Source: a virus
Direction: 5' to 3' (one strand)
Length of the DNA stretch: 21,782 nucleotides
Virus record (IMG/VR): IMGVR_UViG_3300004461_000509
Coordinates: 1-21,782 of that record
In this document: in pieces, positions 1 through 5,543 of the stretch
Layout: each line of letters opens with the position of its first letter
Numbering within the stretch: position 1 is the stretch's first letter
Program-made: the position numbers and the translations under genes
Notes under the pieces: generated by a model
The model's database searches: none
What the model was told of the DNA's origin: nothing
The model's input: the letters and a program-made list of their open reading frames with translations, nothing else

Positions 1-1139
1 AAAAGCTCAGAAGCAGTAACCGTGGCCTCCGAACCTCCAACCCCAAGGTCGTCGTCCAAATTACGACCGCCAGACGTTGTCGCGGTTGTGTTATAATCTC
101 TTGGAGCGAGGCCAACGTAATTGCCATTTGAGTTAACATAATATTTAAGCGGGTTGTCGGCGTATTCTCCGTCAGTTAAATATTTAACCTGAACAGTTTC
201 ACCATTATAGGTCTCAGTCTCCGGGGCGTCAGTCACAACATCCGTGTAAGCCGTCAAAGACTCGTCCGTGTCACTCGTAGCAGCCTCAGTATAATCTTTA
301 CCACTGGAAGTGGTGCTATCATCAAAAGGGGTTTGTGAAACAGGATCCGCAACAAAAACCGTGTCGTTGTAACTGTCCGTCGATGCAACAGTGTTCGTGT
401 TCTTAACACCCGTATAATCCACATTTGTTGCCGCAACCTGGTCTAGACCACTCAAGTCATTCTCGCCAGCAGCCTCTAACTTCTTCTGATAATCCGTCTT
501 CTCAACCTCAACCTCGTTCTCCGGAACCAGGCCTATAAAGGTGCCAGCCTCGTCCACATAGTACTCTCGTCCGTTGCTCAAGGCTTGTTTAGTTAAACCA
601 GAAGTGGAGGCTGAAGGAAGAGCATCGTAGTTGCCAAAAAGATCGTCACCACTAAGTCTTTCTTGCTGATCTGAAGCGATCATATCGTTGCCAGCATCTA
701 ACTCAACCTGAGTCGCACCAGTGTAAATGCTCTCACCCTCATTACGAGTGTTAGACGTGATGTTAATCGTCTCGCCAGCCTTAATATTGTTAATATCAAT
801 ACCAGGATTGTCCGCCTTGATCTGCTCAATCGTCGTGTTGTTATCCAACGCAAGCTGAGAAACAGTGTCACCAGAATTAATCTTCTGTGAGCTAGTGTTG
901 TCGTCGTTGTCGGTGCTGTGCCTACCAACTGTACTAACCTGCGTCCCCGGCTTGCTCGGATCAGTGTCTAACTTAGGGTTGTTCGGATCACTGTAATCGT
1001 TCTCATAAACCGTGGGAGGAGGGGCACTGCTCGGACCATCGTCGCTGTCGCCGCCGCCACCACCCGGATCATCACCCTTAAAGGTCCGAGGATCAAGAAA
1101 CGCCGAAAACAAAAACGGGTTGTATAAACTACTGCTCAT
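1..1139 (-). CDS. LysM-domain phage protein (3' end off the left edge)
   Basis: An open frame starts at ATG 1139 and reads without a stop to the window edge, giving at least 379 residues. The N-terminus is followed by a Gly/Asp/Pro-rich linker. Residues about 85-129 form a LysM-type module: the GDTVSQLALDNNT start, a central IKADNPGI and a closing IKAGETINI match the family pattern (GDTxxxIA, LxxxNPxI, IxxGqxixI). LysM domains bind peptidoglycan, so a virion- or lysis-associated role at the cell wall is likely but inferred. The rest is Thr/Ser/Asp-rich and acidic, and contains a 14-residue motif twice (YYV-x5-G-x-[IV]GL-x-P, encoded at 522-563 and 102-143). The start is one base after the stop of the GNAT gene, with a GAGGAAGG Shine-Dalgarno inside that gene's end. 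It is the third gene of a leftward operon. Confidence 0.85.
   Translation of the reverse strand, partial: MSSSLYNPFLFSAFLDPRTFKGDDPGGGGGDSDDGPSSAPPPTVYENDYSDPNNPKLDTDPSKPGTQVSTVGRHSTDNDDNTSSQKINSGDTVSQLALDNNTTIEQIKADNPGIDINNIKAGETINITSNTRNEGESIYTGATQVELDAGNDMIASDQQERLSGDDLFGNYDALPSASTSGLTKQALSNGREYYVDEAGTFIGLVPENEVEVEKTDYQKKLEAAGENDLSGLDQVAATNVDYTGVKNTNTVASTDSYNDTVFVADPVSQTPFDDSTTSSGKDYTEAATSDTDESLTAYTDVVTDAPETETYNGETVQVKYLTDGEYADNPLKYYVNSNGNYVGLAPRDYNTTATTSGGRNLDDDLGVGGSEATVTASEL
522..563 (-). repeat. Intragenic repeat copy 1 (YYV...GL.P motif)
   Basis: The 42-nt stretch encodes YYVDEAGTFIGLVP inside the LysM protein. A second, diverged copy (YYVNSNGNYVGLAP) is encoded at 102-143 in the same frame. 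Both are preceded by acidic Thr/Ser-rich sequence. This is a protein-level repeat seen directly in the translation; its function is unknown. Confidence 0.6.
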
Positions 1140-1140
1140 C

Positions 1141-1620
1141 TTAGACCTTCCTCACAAAGTACGAACCAACAAACTCGTAACCCTTACTACCCAATATCCC
1201 ATTAAACACCTTCGGATCAAGCTGGGATGTCTGACCAATCCGTAAATCCTTCGCACCATGGTCTAAAGCCCAACGCTCAAACAAAGAAAGTAACTGCAAA
1301 CCAACACGAGAACCACGGTGCTCAGGTAAAACATACCACAAAATGTCTTCCGCAATCAAATCACGGCTGAAAAACAAAGGTCGAACCTTGCCGCCAAAAA
1401 TACCAATAGGAGTTTTGTAGCTCCAAGCTACCCAAAAAGCGCACTGAGGGTCAGAAATAAACCTACGAACATTAGATAAACCATAATCAATGTCTAACGT
1501 CATGTGACGGTGGGCACTCTCCTCATGAGCAATCGTGCCTAACGAAACTAGCGCAGAACCAAAGCTGACAGAAAAATCATCTATAAACTCAAATGAAATT
1601 GTATCGGAAATTTTTGTCAT
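1141..1620 (-). CDS. GNAT-fold acetyltransferase-like phage protein
   Basis: 159 residues. The centre carries the GNAT motif A signature: beta strand 93-98 (ILWYVL), then P-E-H-R-G-S-R-V-G at 99-107 and an amphipathic helix to about 120, matching the acetyl-CoA pyrophosphate loop pattern (Q/R-x-x-G-x-G/A). The C-terminal GSKGYEFVGSYFVRK resembles the final strand of GNAT proteins. GNAT enzymes move an acetyl group from acetyl-CoA to amines; the substrate cannot be read from the sequence. In T7-like phages GNAT-like proteins also occur near virion genes, so a structural role is possible. The start (ATG 1620) overlaps the upstream stop by 4 nt, and an AAGG lies about 9 nt upstream. Second gene of the leftward operon. 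Confidence 0.75.
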   Translation of the reverse strand: MTKISDTISFEFIDDFSVSFGSALVSLGTIAHEESAHRHMTLDIDYGLSNVRRFISDPQCAFWVAWSYKTPIGIFGGKVRPLFFSRDLIAEDILWYVLPEHRGSRVGLQLLSLFERWALDHGAKDLRIGQTSQLDPKVFNGILGSKGYEFVGSYFVRKV

Positions 1621-1871
1621 TTGATTTGAGCCTTCCCCGCAGTTTTCGTGCGGCGATAACTACGGTTCTTAGACTTGGACAAAACTCCCAAATTCTTAGA
1701 ACTGTTGTCCCGAGGATTGCCATTCCGATGAGTAACGTCCTTCCCATCACCCTTCTTAACGCGACCAGACTTCTCCATCGCACGACGAGCCGCGTTCCGA
1801 GCTGCACGGTTTTTCTTCTGCTTAGGCTTGGAATGGTAATTGCGGTACTCGGCAGCATAATCACGGGCCAT
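1617..1871 (-). CDS. Small basic HNH-like phage protein
   Basis: 84 residues, very rich in Lys and Arg. The N-terminal half (AAEYRNYHSKPKQKKNR) is a basic helix. Residues about 47-68 read KDVTHRNGNPRDNSSKNLGV, close to the HNH core pattern (DxxHxxGNxxxNxxxNL), but the first His of the usual HH pair is Thr and no final catalytic His is evident, so nuclease activity is doubtful. Similar short proteins are common in tailed phages and usually annotated HNH endonuclease-like; that is family knowledge, not proof. The ATG at 1871 has an AAGGAG at 1879-1884 with good spacing. It is the first gene of the leftward operon, directly behind the 1900-1928 promoter. Confidence 0.8.
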   Translation of the reverse strand: MARDYAAEYRNYHSKPKQKKNRAARNAARRAMEKSGRVKKGDGKDVTHRNGNPRDNSSKNLGVLSKSKNRSYRRTKTAGKAQIK

Positions 1872-1899
1872 GGATGTTCTCCTTGTGTTCTCAAATGGT

Positions 1900-1928
1900 A
1901 TTATACCCGAATGAATTTACAAAACCAA
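1900..1928 (-). promoter_or_regulatory. Sigma70-like promoter of the leftward operon
   Basis: On the minus strand, TTGGTT (1923-1928), a 17-nt spacer and a perfect TATAAT (1900-1905) lie just upstream of the Shine-Dalgarno and ATG of the HNH-like gene. The predicted start is near 1893. It could drive the whole late block if transcription wraps round a circular or permuted genome. Confidence 0.65.
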
Positions 1929-1937
1929 CACTATAGG
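1929..1937 (+). promoter_or_regulatory. CACTATAGG, core resembling T7/SP6-type phage promoters
   Basis: The nine bases CACTATAGG match the core and start of T7 promoters and most of the SP6 core. The upstream recognition bases do not match either phage. The site points rightward into the structured non-coding region, back to back with the leftward promoter. No single-subunit RNA polymerase gene is in the window. A 9-mer match can arise by chance. Confidence 0.2.
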
Positions 1938-2238
1938 ACGCAGGGTAGCCCGTACCCCTGTATATAGGGGGGTAAGGGGGTCGGCGCCCCCTGTGGATAT
2001 CGATCGGTATCTGCTCCAGTAACCCCCAGGCTCGCACCCCTTTCCAAAACAGGTAGGCTATCCAGGTGTTAGGCCATAGGACCACGTGTCTACGTACCCC
2101 GGGGGGTCTTACTGTTACCAAAAACTTTGGACCTCTAACCTTTTGCACCCCACTGCAATGGTCGGGCGTCCGGGCAGGCTCTCGTGAATCGAGTCTCCTT
2201 CGTCGTCTCGACCCTACGGGCTTCGATCCTTGACGCAT

Positions 2239-2322
2239 ACGATCCTTGAGGGATCGTGTCGGTCTCCGAACCGACAGTCGGCCAACGGCTAGCCGCCCCG
2301 TTGGATCGCGCTGCGGACAGCG
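2239..2322. repeat. Row of four adjacent short hairpins
   Basis: Four perfect inverted repeats follow one another: ACGATCC/GGATCGT with loop TTGAG (2239-2257), TGTCGGT/ACCGACA with loop CTCCGA (2257-2276), CCAACGG/CCGTTGG with a 9-nt loop (2282-2304), and CGCTG/CAGCG with loop CGGA (2309-2322). A direct repeat GATCCTTGA sits at 2225-2233 and 2241-2249. Stems of 5-7 bp in tandem suggest a folded RNA or protein-binding array. Confidence 0.65.
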
Positions 2323-2594
2323 GAACCGTCCCGATATGCGCCCAGTCAGGGCCTGCGCTCCCTCTCCACTCTACGTCGATGTAACATTACACGGGGCCCT
2401 CTTCGAGGACCTCACGCTCCATGTTCCATCGTCGTTGAGCGGAGCCTCTTCCGCTGGTCAGCCTTCCTGAGTGCGCCAGCTCTTAAACTACTACACACAC
2501 ACATGAACCCCCGTGCGGATTGTCCCCCCGGGAGGCCATCCCATTTAATGCGTCGTCAACCCCACATGCTCCAACGCTACGCTTATGTGCGCGT

Positions 2595-2761
2595 GAGGGG
2601 TCGGGAGTTTACCCAAAATACAACATCACAGAACCTGACGCAACGTCATGGGGGTCTCGCTCCAAGGATCACCCTCAGTGCCAGTGAGCCCATGACGTAG
2701 CATCAGAACCTGAGATCTTGCATTTTGGGCCGCTCTGCTAAACTCCCTTGACCATCCCCTC
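2595..2761. repeat. Large imperfect inverted repeat (about 167-nt hairpin/cruciform)
   Basis: Paired blocks from the outside in: GAGGGG 2595-2600 with CCCCTC 2756-2761; GGGAGTTTA 2603-2611 with TAAACTCCC 2739-2747; CCCAAAAT 2612-2619 with ATTTTGGG 2722-2729; CAA 2621-2623 with TTG 2718-2720; then a symmetric 19x19 segment in which about 12 positions still pair; then ACGTCATGGG 2643-2652 with CCCATGACGT 2689-2698. The loop is 36 nt. The right arm carries one 9-nt bulge (2730-2738). Both arms also share CAGAACCTGA as a direct repeat. The fold reads on either strand; it lies about 95 bp upstream of the first rightward gene. Confidence 0.8.
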
Positions 2762-2855
2762 GTAAACTCGGCGCGATTAAATGTGCGGCAAGGAGATGGG
2801 ACAATGCACGAAGTTCCATGTGCGTTGTAGTTGTAACCAACCATAGGAGGCCATC

Positions 2856-3140
2856 ATGGCTAAATCAATAACCACATCAGCAGCACAAACACCAATCGAT
2901 ATCAGGTTCGATAACTTGTACGACCTCGAGCACATAATCGACGCACTAACAGAACTGCTTCAACTCACAAAACACACTCAGTACAGCAGGTACGGGTTCT
3001 TGAGAGACGAGCTTATCCAAGCAAGACTAGACGCGCTCAAGGCGTTGGAGACGAGCAGCAAGTACAACTCAGATCGAGACAAGTACAAGGTGTCTACGGG
3101 TGACATCGTCAAAGAACGCAACCAAGGAGAAGCAGCATAA
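2856..3140 (+). CDS. Hypothetical small phage protein, first early gene
   Basis: 94 residues, no family recognised. The middle (residues about 17-65) is predicted helical, with the pattern LYDLEHIIDALTELLQL and a Tyr-rich stretch QYSRYGFLRDELIQARLDAL. The C-terminus is charged. The start has the strongest Shine-Dalgarno of the area, AGGAGG at 2845-2850, five bases before ATG. The stop overlaps the next start as TAATG, so translation is probably coupled. Its place as the first gene after the structured non-coding region, in a run of short ORFs, is typical of early phage genes acting on the host; no specific role is visible. Confidence 0.8.
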   Translation: MAKSITTSAAQTPIDIRFDNLYDLEHIIDALTELLQLTKHTQYSRYGFLRDELIQARLDALKALETSSKYNSDRDKYKVSTGDIVKERNQGEAA

Positions 3141-3358
3141 TGATCAAACCGTCAGGGTTCTTCAACACTCCTGACACGTGGGAGGATCTAGAGAAATGGA
3201 TCCTCCAGCACTCTCGAGATCAGCACGTGTCACTACTAACCTCAGCCCACATGGCTCGCAACTACACAATCAAACAAATTCAAGAGGACGACAAAGTCAA
3301 TCGCGTAAGTCTAAAAGATTGGTCACTCAACTCAACTAAGGAATCAGACAATGGATAA
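3140..3358 (+). CDS. Hypothetical small phage protein
   Basis: 72 residues with no recognised domain. Aromatic and charged residues in the N-terminal part (SGFFNTPDTWEDLEKWILQH) suggest a small soluble helical protein. It begins in a TAATG overlap with the previous gene, with GGAGAAGC just upstream as ribosome site, and ends in an 8-nt overlap with the next start. This tight packing supports it being translated. Function unknown. Confidence 0.7.
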   Translation: MIKPSGFFNTPDTWEDLEKWILQHSRDQHVSLLTSAHMARNYTIKQIQEDDKVNRVSLKDWSLNSTKESDNG

Positions 3359-3587
3359 TCTTACAACACAACTCACCGACATCATCATCGCCATCATTCA
3401 GGACAAGGTGGACGAGCGGATCGAGATGAAGCTCGCCGACATTCAGGAGGGTATCGACACCGCAGCATCGTTCGACATCGAGGACCATCGGTCGGACATA
3501 CTCTCAATGGTCGAGGAAGACTTCGACATAGACGACAAGGTCGACCACATCCTCAACATGAAGACCTTCACCGTCACTGTAGACTAA
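3351..3587 (+). CDS. Hypothetical small acidic phage protein
   Basis: 78 residues, strongly acidic (many Asp/Glu, few basic residues), with alternating hydrophobic positions, including the helical start LTDIIIAIIQDKVDERIEM and a second helix DILSMVEEDFDIDDKVDHIL. It starts inside the end of the previous gene (8-nt overlap) behind AAGGA. Small highly acidic phage proteins are sometimes DNA mimics that block host nucleases; that is only a possibility here. A TTCG stem-loop follows 8 nt after the stop and ends this three-gene set. Confidence 0.7.
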   Translation: MDNLTTQLTDIIIAIIQDKVDERIEMKLADIQEGIDTAASFDIEDHRSDILSMVEEDFDIDDKVDHILNMKTFTVTVD

Positions 3588-3594
3588 CCAACCA

Positions 3595-3614
3595 GCGGGG
3601 GCTTCGGCTCCCGC
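3595..3614 (+). terminator. Stem-loop with TTCG tetraloop after the first three early genes
   Basis: GCGGGGGC-TTCG-GCTCCCGC forms an 8-bp stem with a single G.T(U) wobble and the very stable TTCG loop. It starts 8 nt after the stop of the acidic protein gene. No T-run follows (ACCACAC), so it may be an mRNA stabiliser or processing site, not a true rho-independent terminator. Confidence 0.6.
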
Positions 3615-3635
3615 ACCACACATAGGAGAACTAAC

Positions 3636-4328
3636 ATGAAAAGCGGAATCATTTACAAGGGGCCTAGCCAACTCGACGGTAAGCCTATTGTGGTTATCGC
3701 CACATACTCTAACCGCAACACCAAGACAGGAGCCGTCGTGCAGACGTACATCCTGACCACGGAGAATCCTCTCGAAGCCAGCAAGACAGGCCGAGACTCA
3801 ACCATCTGCGGCAGCTGCATCATGCGCGGCACCCCAACAGATGACCCCAAGCGCAAGATCGCCAAGGGCCGACGCTGTTACGTCAACCTCGGGCAGGGTG
3901 TCCTGATCGTCTTCAAAGCATTCGAGCGCGGCGTATACCCAATGGCCGACAGTCCAGATGCACGAAGATCACTTGGCGCTGGGCGATTCATTCGCATCGG
4001 CACATACGGAGATGGAGCTGCCGTACCCGACTACGTTTGGGACGAGCTACTCAGTGACGCGGACAACCACACAGGTTATAGCCATCAGTTCGGTTGGAGA
4101 CCAGACATCGCAATGCAGTCAGCGGACTCATACGAGGAAGCTCTAACACACTGGGAAGCTGGTCATCGCACCTTCAGGGTCGTAGCAGACATACTCAAGG
4201 TCGATCCAACACGCGAGGTCCTATGCCCCGCATCCAAAGAGGCAGGCCGTCGAGTACAATGCACCGCCTGCAAACTCTGCAACGGGAACACATATAACGC
4301 CAAGTCCATCGCAATCGTCGAACACTAA
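3636..4328 (+). CDS. DUF7227-like phage/plasmid protein with Cys motifs
   Basis: 230 residues. The opening (GIIYKGPSQLDGKPIVVIAT followed by YSNRNTKTG) and the segment CGSC-x-M-R-G-T-P-x-D-D-x-x-R-K-x-A-K-G-R-x-C-Y-V-N-L-G-Q-G are the hallmark of a conserved phage and plasmid protein family I recall as DUF7227. Cysteines 58, 61 and 81, and a C-terminal group at about 197, 209, 212 and 215 (CTACKLC), suggest bound zinc or an Fe-S centre. The family's function is not known to me; Cys-rich replication or single-strand DNA related roles have been guessed for such genes. The start has TAGGAG 8 bases upstream. A TTCG stem-loop lies on each side, so it is an independent unit in the early region. Confidence 0.8.
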   Translation: MKSGIIYKGPSQLDGKPIVVIATYSNRNTKTGAVVQTYILTTENPLEASKTGRDSTICGSCIMRGTPTDDPKRKIAKGRRCYVNLGQGVLIVFKAFERGVYPMADSPDARRSLGAGRFIRIGTYGDGAAVPDYVWDELLSDADNHTGYSHQFGWRPDIAMQSADSYEEALTHWEAGHRTFRVVADILKVDPTREVLCPASKEAGRRVQCTACKLCNGNTYNAKSIAIVEH

Positions 4329-4335
4329 CACCACA

Positions 4336-4355
4336 GGAGGGGCTTCGGTCCCTCC
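4336..4355 (+). terminator. Second stem-loop with TTCG tetraloop
   Basis: GGAGGGGC-TTCG-GTCCCTCC: an 8-bp stem with one G.T wobble, 8 nt after the stop of the 230-residue gene, followed by TTCAACT. The architecture is the same as at 3595-3614 with a different stem sequence. It probably ends or stabilises the rightward early transcript before the leftward nuclease gene. Confidence 0.65.
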
Positions 4356-4377
4356 TTCAACTACTATCATACATGGA

Positions 4378-4429
4378 GTCGCCTAGTCGGCGACAAGATT
4401 TCTAAAGAAAAATTGAGTGCCTTCGGCAC
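4378..4429. terminator. Further small hairpins in the convergent intergenic region
   Basis: GTCGCC/GGCGAC with loop TAGTC (4378-4394), the short palindrome TTTCT-AA-AGAAA, and GTGCC/GGCAC with loop TTC (4417-4429) follow in close order. The stretch lies between convergent genes (rightward to 4328, leftward stop at 4493), so these hairpins may end transcription from either side. No long T-run is present. Confidence 0.4.
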
Positions 4430-4469
4430 AAGGTGTTTGTTGGTCCTCGTTCCTCGGACGGGAAACCGG

Positions 4470-4488
4470 CGCGTGGGGCCGCAGGGCT
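4470..4488. repeat. GC-rich direct repeat, copy 1 of 3
   Basis: CGCGTGGGGCCGCAGGGCT occurs here and again at 4535-4553, 65 bp away. The inner 17 bases (GCGTGGGGCCGCAGGGC) recur at 8179-8195 inside the zinc-ribbon gene. The first copy lies just past the stop of the nuclease gene; the second encodes its ALRPHA residues. The C-terminus of the nuclease may have been altered by this duplication. Confidence 0.7.
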
Positions 4489-4492
4489 CGCC

Positions 4493-4918
4493 TCAAGGCC
4501 AACGGGCGCCGGCGCTGACACCAAGAATGGACGCCGCGTGGGGCCGCAGGGCTTCAAGCGCGGACCGCACGTTCTCGAACCGCTCACCGTCTGCACCAGA
4601 CAGGCCTTTTTCCAATAATCGTGGACCCTGATCCCCGCCAAACAAATATACATCCTTGGTAGAGGCCGACTTTACTAAGAAGAAATTTGCGCCACCTCGA
4701 GAGTAATAGGCCATATTCCACGCAATTTGATGCGGGGACAGTTTTACTGCATTACTTTTACAGACTTTGAGCTCTAGCCAAAAAGGAACACCATCCGCAA
4801 CAACGTGCACGTCAGGTACACCTCCGCCGTGCTTGTTCTCAATCCTCGTCACGAACCACTTTTTCGGTAAGTTCTGCCTTATCGAGTTCCAAAAGTTCGC
4901 CTCCGGTCCCTTGCTCAT
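4493..4918 (-). CDS. PD-(D/E)XK nuclease, VRR-NUC / resolvase-like
   Basis: 141 residues. The first 85 residues look like a compact PD-(D/E)XK nuclease: E27 in RIENKHGGG, then G-V-P-D at 33-36, then E-L-K at 49-51 at the end of the next strand, and a helix with Q64 (SPHQIAW), as in VRR-NUC or Holliday-junction-resolvase-like phage enzymes. Such enzymes cut branched DNA using a metal ion, for example to clear replication intermediates before packaging. The C-terminal 40 residues are Ala/Gly/Arg-rich and overlap a GC-rich repeat, so they may be a non-conserved extension. The start overlaps the terminase gene by 80 nt; the N-terminus (FWNSIRQNLPKKW) fits the family, so this start is preferred. 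AAGGA lies 11 nt upstream. Confidence 0.78.
   Translation of the reverse strand: MSKGPEANFWNSIRQNLPKKWFVTRIENKHGGGVPDVHVVADGVPFWLELKVCKSNAVKLSPHQIAWNMAYYSRGGANFFLVKSASTKDVYLFGGDQGPRLLEKGLSGADGERFENVRSALEALRPHAASILGVSAGARWP
4535..4553. repeat. GC-rich direct repeat, copy 2 of 3
   Basis: Perfect 19-bp copy of 4470-4488, within the 3' end of the nuclease coding region. A third copy of its inner 17 bases is at 8179-8195 in the same orientation. Confidence 0.7.
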
Positions 4919-5405
4919 TTGGTGTCACATCCTTCATGTCTAAATCAAAAGCCTGCGGGTATTGTTTCCTCAAAGCATCCAAGCGAGAAACAATCTGATC
5001 GCGTGTAAGTTGGTCAACACTGTTGATGTTTTCTCTTCGATCAATCGTCAAACCACCTAGGGCTGACCTGATCTTTTCAGCGTTGATTGCAGCAGAAAAC
5101 TGGCCCGCGTCTTCGGCGCCCCTAGACAACTCATGCAGTCGTTCCAATTGTCCAATCGTAGTGACCCCATACCTACGCTCGCGCTCATCTCGTAGCTGTT
5201 TCACATACTCTACGACATGAGGGTAGTCTCTGCCGTTTAGCAAAACAGAGGCCTGCTTTGCGGCAAGGTCTGATGAGTAGCCAGCCTTTCTGGCACACTC
5301 AGCGTTGCTATATATTCCTTCAACGATGTGTCTGGAAAAAGTCATCTGACGATTAGTCAGTGTTCGATCGTGCTTGTCTTCTACATCAGCTTTTATGCTC
5401 GGCAT
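4839..5405 (-). CDS. terS: Terminase small subunit
   Basis: 188 residues. Residues about 17-72 match the DNA-binding N-terminal domain of small terminases: LTNRQMTFSRHIVEG, then SNAECARKAGYS as the helix-turn-helix and AAKQASVLLN before a helical segment (HVVEYVKQLRDERERRYGV), the usual Terminase_2 layout. The protein recognises the packaging site and loads the large subunit, which is not in the window. The middle is helical and fits an oligomerisation region; the C-terminus is acidic. The start at ATG 5405 has GGGAG six bases upstream and a good leftward promoter at 5431-5460. It is followed by, and overlaps, a nuclease gene. Its isolation from other late genes and its opposite strand to the neighbours are notable. 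Confidence 0.82.
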   Translation of the reverse strand: MPSIKADVEDKHDRTLTNRQMTFSRHIVEGIYSNAECARKAGYSSDLAAKQASVLLNGRDYPHVVEYVKQLRDERERRYGVTTIGQLERLHELSRGAEDAGQFSAAINAEKIRSALGGLTIDRRENINSVDQLTRDQIVSRLDALRKQYPQAFDLDMKDVTPNEQGTGGELLELDKAELTEKVVRDED

Positions 5406-5430
5406 CGGTCACTCCCAATGTTGGTAATCA

Positions 5431-5460
5431 AATATAGAACTCTTTAAAACGAGTTGTCCA
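5431..5460 (-). promoter_or_regulatory. Promoter with inverted repeat in its spacer, upstream of terS
   Basis: On the minus strand TGGACA (5455-5460), an 18-nt spacer and TATATT (5431-5436). The spacer contains an inverted repeat AACTC-N8-GAGTT (5438-5442 and 5451-5455) where a repressor could bind. The predicted start is about 20 bases before the ATG of terS. Confidence 0.5.
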
Positions 5461-5543
5461 TATAGGGGATTTACCACCCCTACTACAAAACTTCAATTTC
5501 TCTGTTTGGGGTACTGATCTGGGTTCGTCCAACTCAGATATGA

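Larger units (their letters stand above)
1872..2855. other. 984-bp structured non-coding region between divergent operons
   Basis: No credible gene lies here: the open frames present are short, Arg/Pro-rich, unlike phage proteins, and mostly lack Shine-Dalgarno sites. The stretch is GC-rich in its left half and packed with short inverted repeats: CCCCT/AGGGG at 1955-1970, TTGCA/TGCAA at 2143-2158, a row of four hairpins at 2239-2322, AGCGGA/TCCGCT at 2438-2455, and the large hairpin at 2595-2761. It lies between the leftward late-type genes and the rightward early genes. Candidate roles are a large structured RNA, a replication origin or a packaging/terminus region. None can be settled from sequence alone. 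Confidence 0.7.

Noticed and set aside
1891-2238. 115-codon leftward ORF in the non-coding region
   Set aside because: Arg/Pro-rich product with no family resemblance, crosses the promoter at 1900-1928 and several hairpins, and has no clear ribosome site.
2221-2345. Possible tRNA in the hairpin row (a T-arm-like GGTTC on the minus strand)
   Set aside because: Loop is 8 nt, no acceptor stem, no anticodon arm of the right size on either strand.
2246-2470. 74-codon rightward ORF over the hairpin row
   Set aside because: Composition looks like chance translation of GC-rich structured DNA and there is no Shine-Dalgarno.
2503-2700. 65-codon rightward ORF and the 72-codon leftward ORF at 2626-2844
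   Set aside because: Both run through the giant inverted repeat, with unlikely protein composition; the base pairing explains the sequence better.
2749-2762. 14-bp match TGACCATCCCCTCG, also at 9698-9711
   Set aside because: About one such 14-mer match is expected by chance in a window this long; the surroundings differ.
4413-4631. Two rightward ORFs over the nuclease 3' end
   Set aside because: They are antisense to the nuclease gene and GC-rich repeat; products have no family features.
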